A stretch of 6,550 nt of DNA, from assembly GCA_005882715.1 (NCBI GenBank), contig VBEI01000082.1:1-6550 (forward strand), written 5' to 3'. Of this stretch, positions 5,708 through 6,550 are shown in pieces. A program made the position numbers and the translations under genes. Every line of letters starts with the position of its first letter. Positions within the stretch are counted from its first letter, which is position 1. The DNA is from Chloroflexota bacterium. GTDB taxonomy: Bacteria > Chloroflexota > Dehalococcoidia > SM23-28-2 > RBG-16-64-32. The notes under the pieces are model-generated. The model did no database searches. It was not told the origin of the DNA and was given only the letters and a program-made list of their open reading frames with translations.

Positions 5708-6499
5708 GTGAAGCAATTCACCCGGGTCCGGACCCTGGACCGCCTGCCGGACCGGGCGACTGACGCTGTTACCGGGACCATCAGCCGTTTCGACACGGTT
5801 TCTGCCCTGTCGATCGTGTTCGCGCTGACGCTAACCCTTTTTCTGGCAGTAGAGCCGACCCAGAACTGGATTCTGCTGCTGCTCTGCGGACTCGTAACGA
5901 TTGGCACCGACCACGTTGTGCGCACACATCCCAGGGCGCGCTTCCAGCGGCTGGACGACACGGCGCTTTATCTCTTCGTGCCGGTGCTGTTCACACTGGG
6001 TCTCGGGCTGTTCCTCGAAGAGGTGGCGGAGGGCCATTGGACGATAGGGGCGGGCCTGCTCTCCGGCGTTCCGTTCTGGGCGATCCTGCGGGCGGAATAC
6101 GAGTCGGTAGACCGCGACTCGGCGAGCTATCAAAAGACGCGGCTGGTCTTAAACCTGGCGACGTTCGATCTCAGTCTTCTCACCGCATCCTTCGCAGCCG
6201 GAATCGTCAGCTTTCTGCTGGCCATCGAGGTGTTGCGCGAAGAGGGAATGGATACCTATCGCACGATGCTGTATGCGCTGGCGATCGGGGTGCTGCTGGG
6301 GCAAACGGCGTGGACGACGCACTTCTTGCCGCTGGAGGGAAGTTCGGCTGCTGTGTTCCTCCTACTGGGGCTCTACCTGATGACAGGCATGATGCACAAC
6401 TACCTGGCGGACCGTCTCAGTCTGCGGACCGCGAGCGAGTTCACCGTTGTCGCGCTGGGCGGCCTGCTGGCGGTCACGGTGTCGCATTCGTATCTCTAG
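5708..6499 (+). CDS. Multi-pass membrane protein, DUF5656-like
   Basis: A 263-residue protein with a basic N-terminal tail (1-30) and about seven or eight membrane segments, near 31-48, 53-72, 85-103, 112-127, 146-174 (long), 185-202, 212-228 and 243-259. Recognisable blocks are the HPRARF loop (74-79), the polar loop AEYESVDRDSASYQKTR (129-145), GVLLGQTAWTTHFLPLEG (194-211) and the last helix after RTASEF (240-245). The overall pattern resembles DUF5656, a family I associate with Chloroflexota; this is recollection and not a computed match. The function is unknown, and no transporter, kinase or protease motif is seen. The GTG start lies 8 bases after the -10 box with no Shine-Dalgarno sequence, which fits leaderless translation. 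The gene stands alone between mfd and a weak terminator. The strong promoter with an overlapping palindrome suggests separate control from mfd. Confidence 0.75.
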   Translation: MKQFTRVRTLDRLPDRATDAVTGTISRFDTVSALSIVFALTLTLFLAVEPTQNWILLLLCGLVTIGTDHVVRTHPRARFQRLDDTALYLFVPVLFTLGLGLFLEEVAEGHWTIGAGLLSGVPFWAILRAEYESVDRDSASYQKTRLVLNLATFDLSLLTASFAAGIVSFLLAIEVLREEGMDTYRTMLYALAIGVLLGQTAWTTHFLPLEGSSAAVFLLLGLYLMTGMMHNYLADRLSLRTASEFTVVALGGLLAVTVSHSYL

Positions 6500-6520
6500 T
6501 CGTCCGAGACGTCTCTTTTT
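6498..6520 (+). terminator. Weak intrinsic terminator
   Basis: CGTC (6501-6504) pairs with GACG (6508-6511) around loop CGA, extended past a T-T mismatch by AG (6498-6499) with CT (6513-6514). A CTTTTT run (6515-6520) follows. The stem begins inside the TAG stop codon of the membrane-protein gene. The T-run is good but the stem is short, so termination may be partial. Confidence 0.45.
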
Positions 6521-6521
6521 C

Positions 6522-6550
6522 TTGTAGGGGATGGAGGCGGATGCTAGCAT
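6522..6550 (+). promoter_or_regulatory. Promoter-like element at the right edge
   Basis: TTGTAG (6522-6527) is followed after 17 bases by TAGCAT (6545-6550), preceded by an extended TGn (6542-6544). This resembles the TGCTAAAAT promoter of mfd. Transcription would begin a few bases beyond the window, so it would serve a gene not visible here. The last ten bases are also a perfect palindrome (ATGCTAGCAT), and an ATG there or at 6531 could instead be a start codon. The window ends too soon to decide. Confidence 0.3.

Noticed and set aside
6362..6550. Minus-strand open frame starting at the right edge
   Set aside because: It is antisense to the end of the membrane-protein gene and its terminator, with no motif. 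Its ATG comes from the terminal palindrome.

Overview
The window is a GC-rich stretch of a bacterial chromosome with housekeeping genes and small conserved genes of unknown function. I see no mobile element, tRNA, rRNA or CRISPR array. The host is most likely a Chloroflexota bacterium. This is inference: the last gene resembles a membrane-protein family I associate with Chloroflexota (DUF5656), GC is high, several starts are GTG, and promoters lie almost on the start codons, which suggests leaderless mRNAs. A BLAST of the Mfd protein would settle the taxonomy.

Layout, left to right. A PHP-superfamily metal-dependent phosphoesterase runs leftward off the edge (173 to <1). Its upstream region carries a perfect 14-bp palindrome (195-208) that looks like an operator. 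The rest of the divergent intergenic region holds overlapping inverted repeats (231-306). Rightward from 342 is pth (peptidyl-tRNA hydrolase), whose -10 box TAGAAT sits six bases before its GTG start. It is followed by a DUF4166-like gene (ORF from 1018, with homology that seems to begin further upstream) and, 7 bases later, by a small four-helix membrane protein (1607-2041). These three are probably co-transcribed.

mfd (2126-5593), the transcription-repair coupling factor, has its own extended -10 promoter (TGCTAAAAT, 2068-2076). A perfect 12-bp hairpin at the very start of its mRNA abuts the Shine-Dalgarno sequence. After mfd, a TTGACA-17-TAGTCT promoter, overlaid by a palindrome, drives a multi-pass membrane protein (5708-6499) that again starts with GTG at or next to the predicted transcription start. 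A weak terminator follows. A further promoter-like pair (6522-6550) sits at the right edge and probably serves a gene beyond the window.

Functionally, Pth recycles peptidyl-tRNAs dropped by stalled ribosomes and Mfd removes stalled RNA polymerase and recruits nucleotide excision repair. The two are close neighbours in many bacteria. The two genes between them have no assigned function. The most interesting points are the structured mfd leader with a possible 10-codon leader ORF, the missing conventional start for the DUF4166 gene, and the repeated signs of leaderless transcription.
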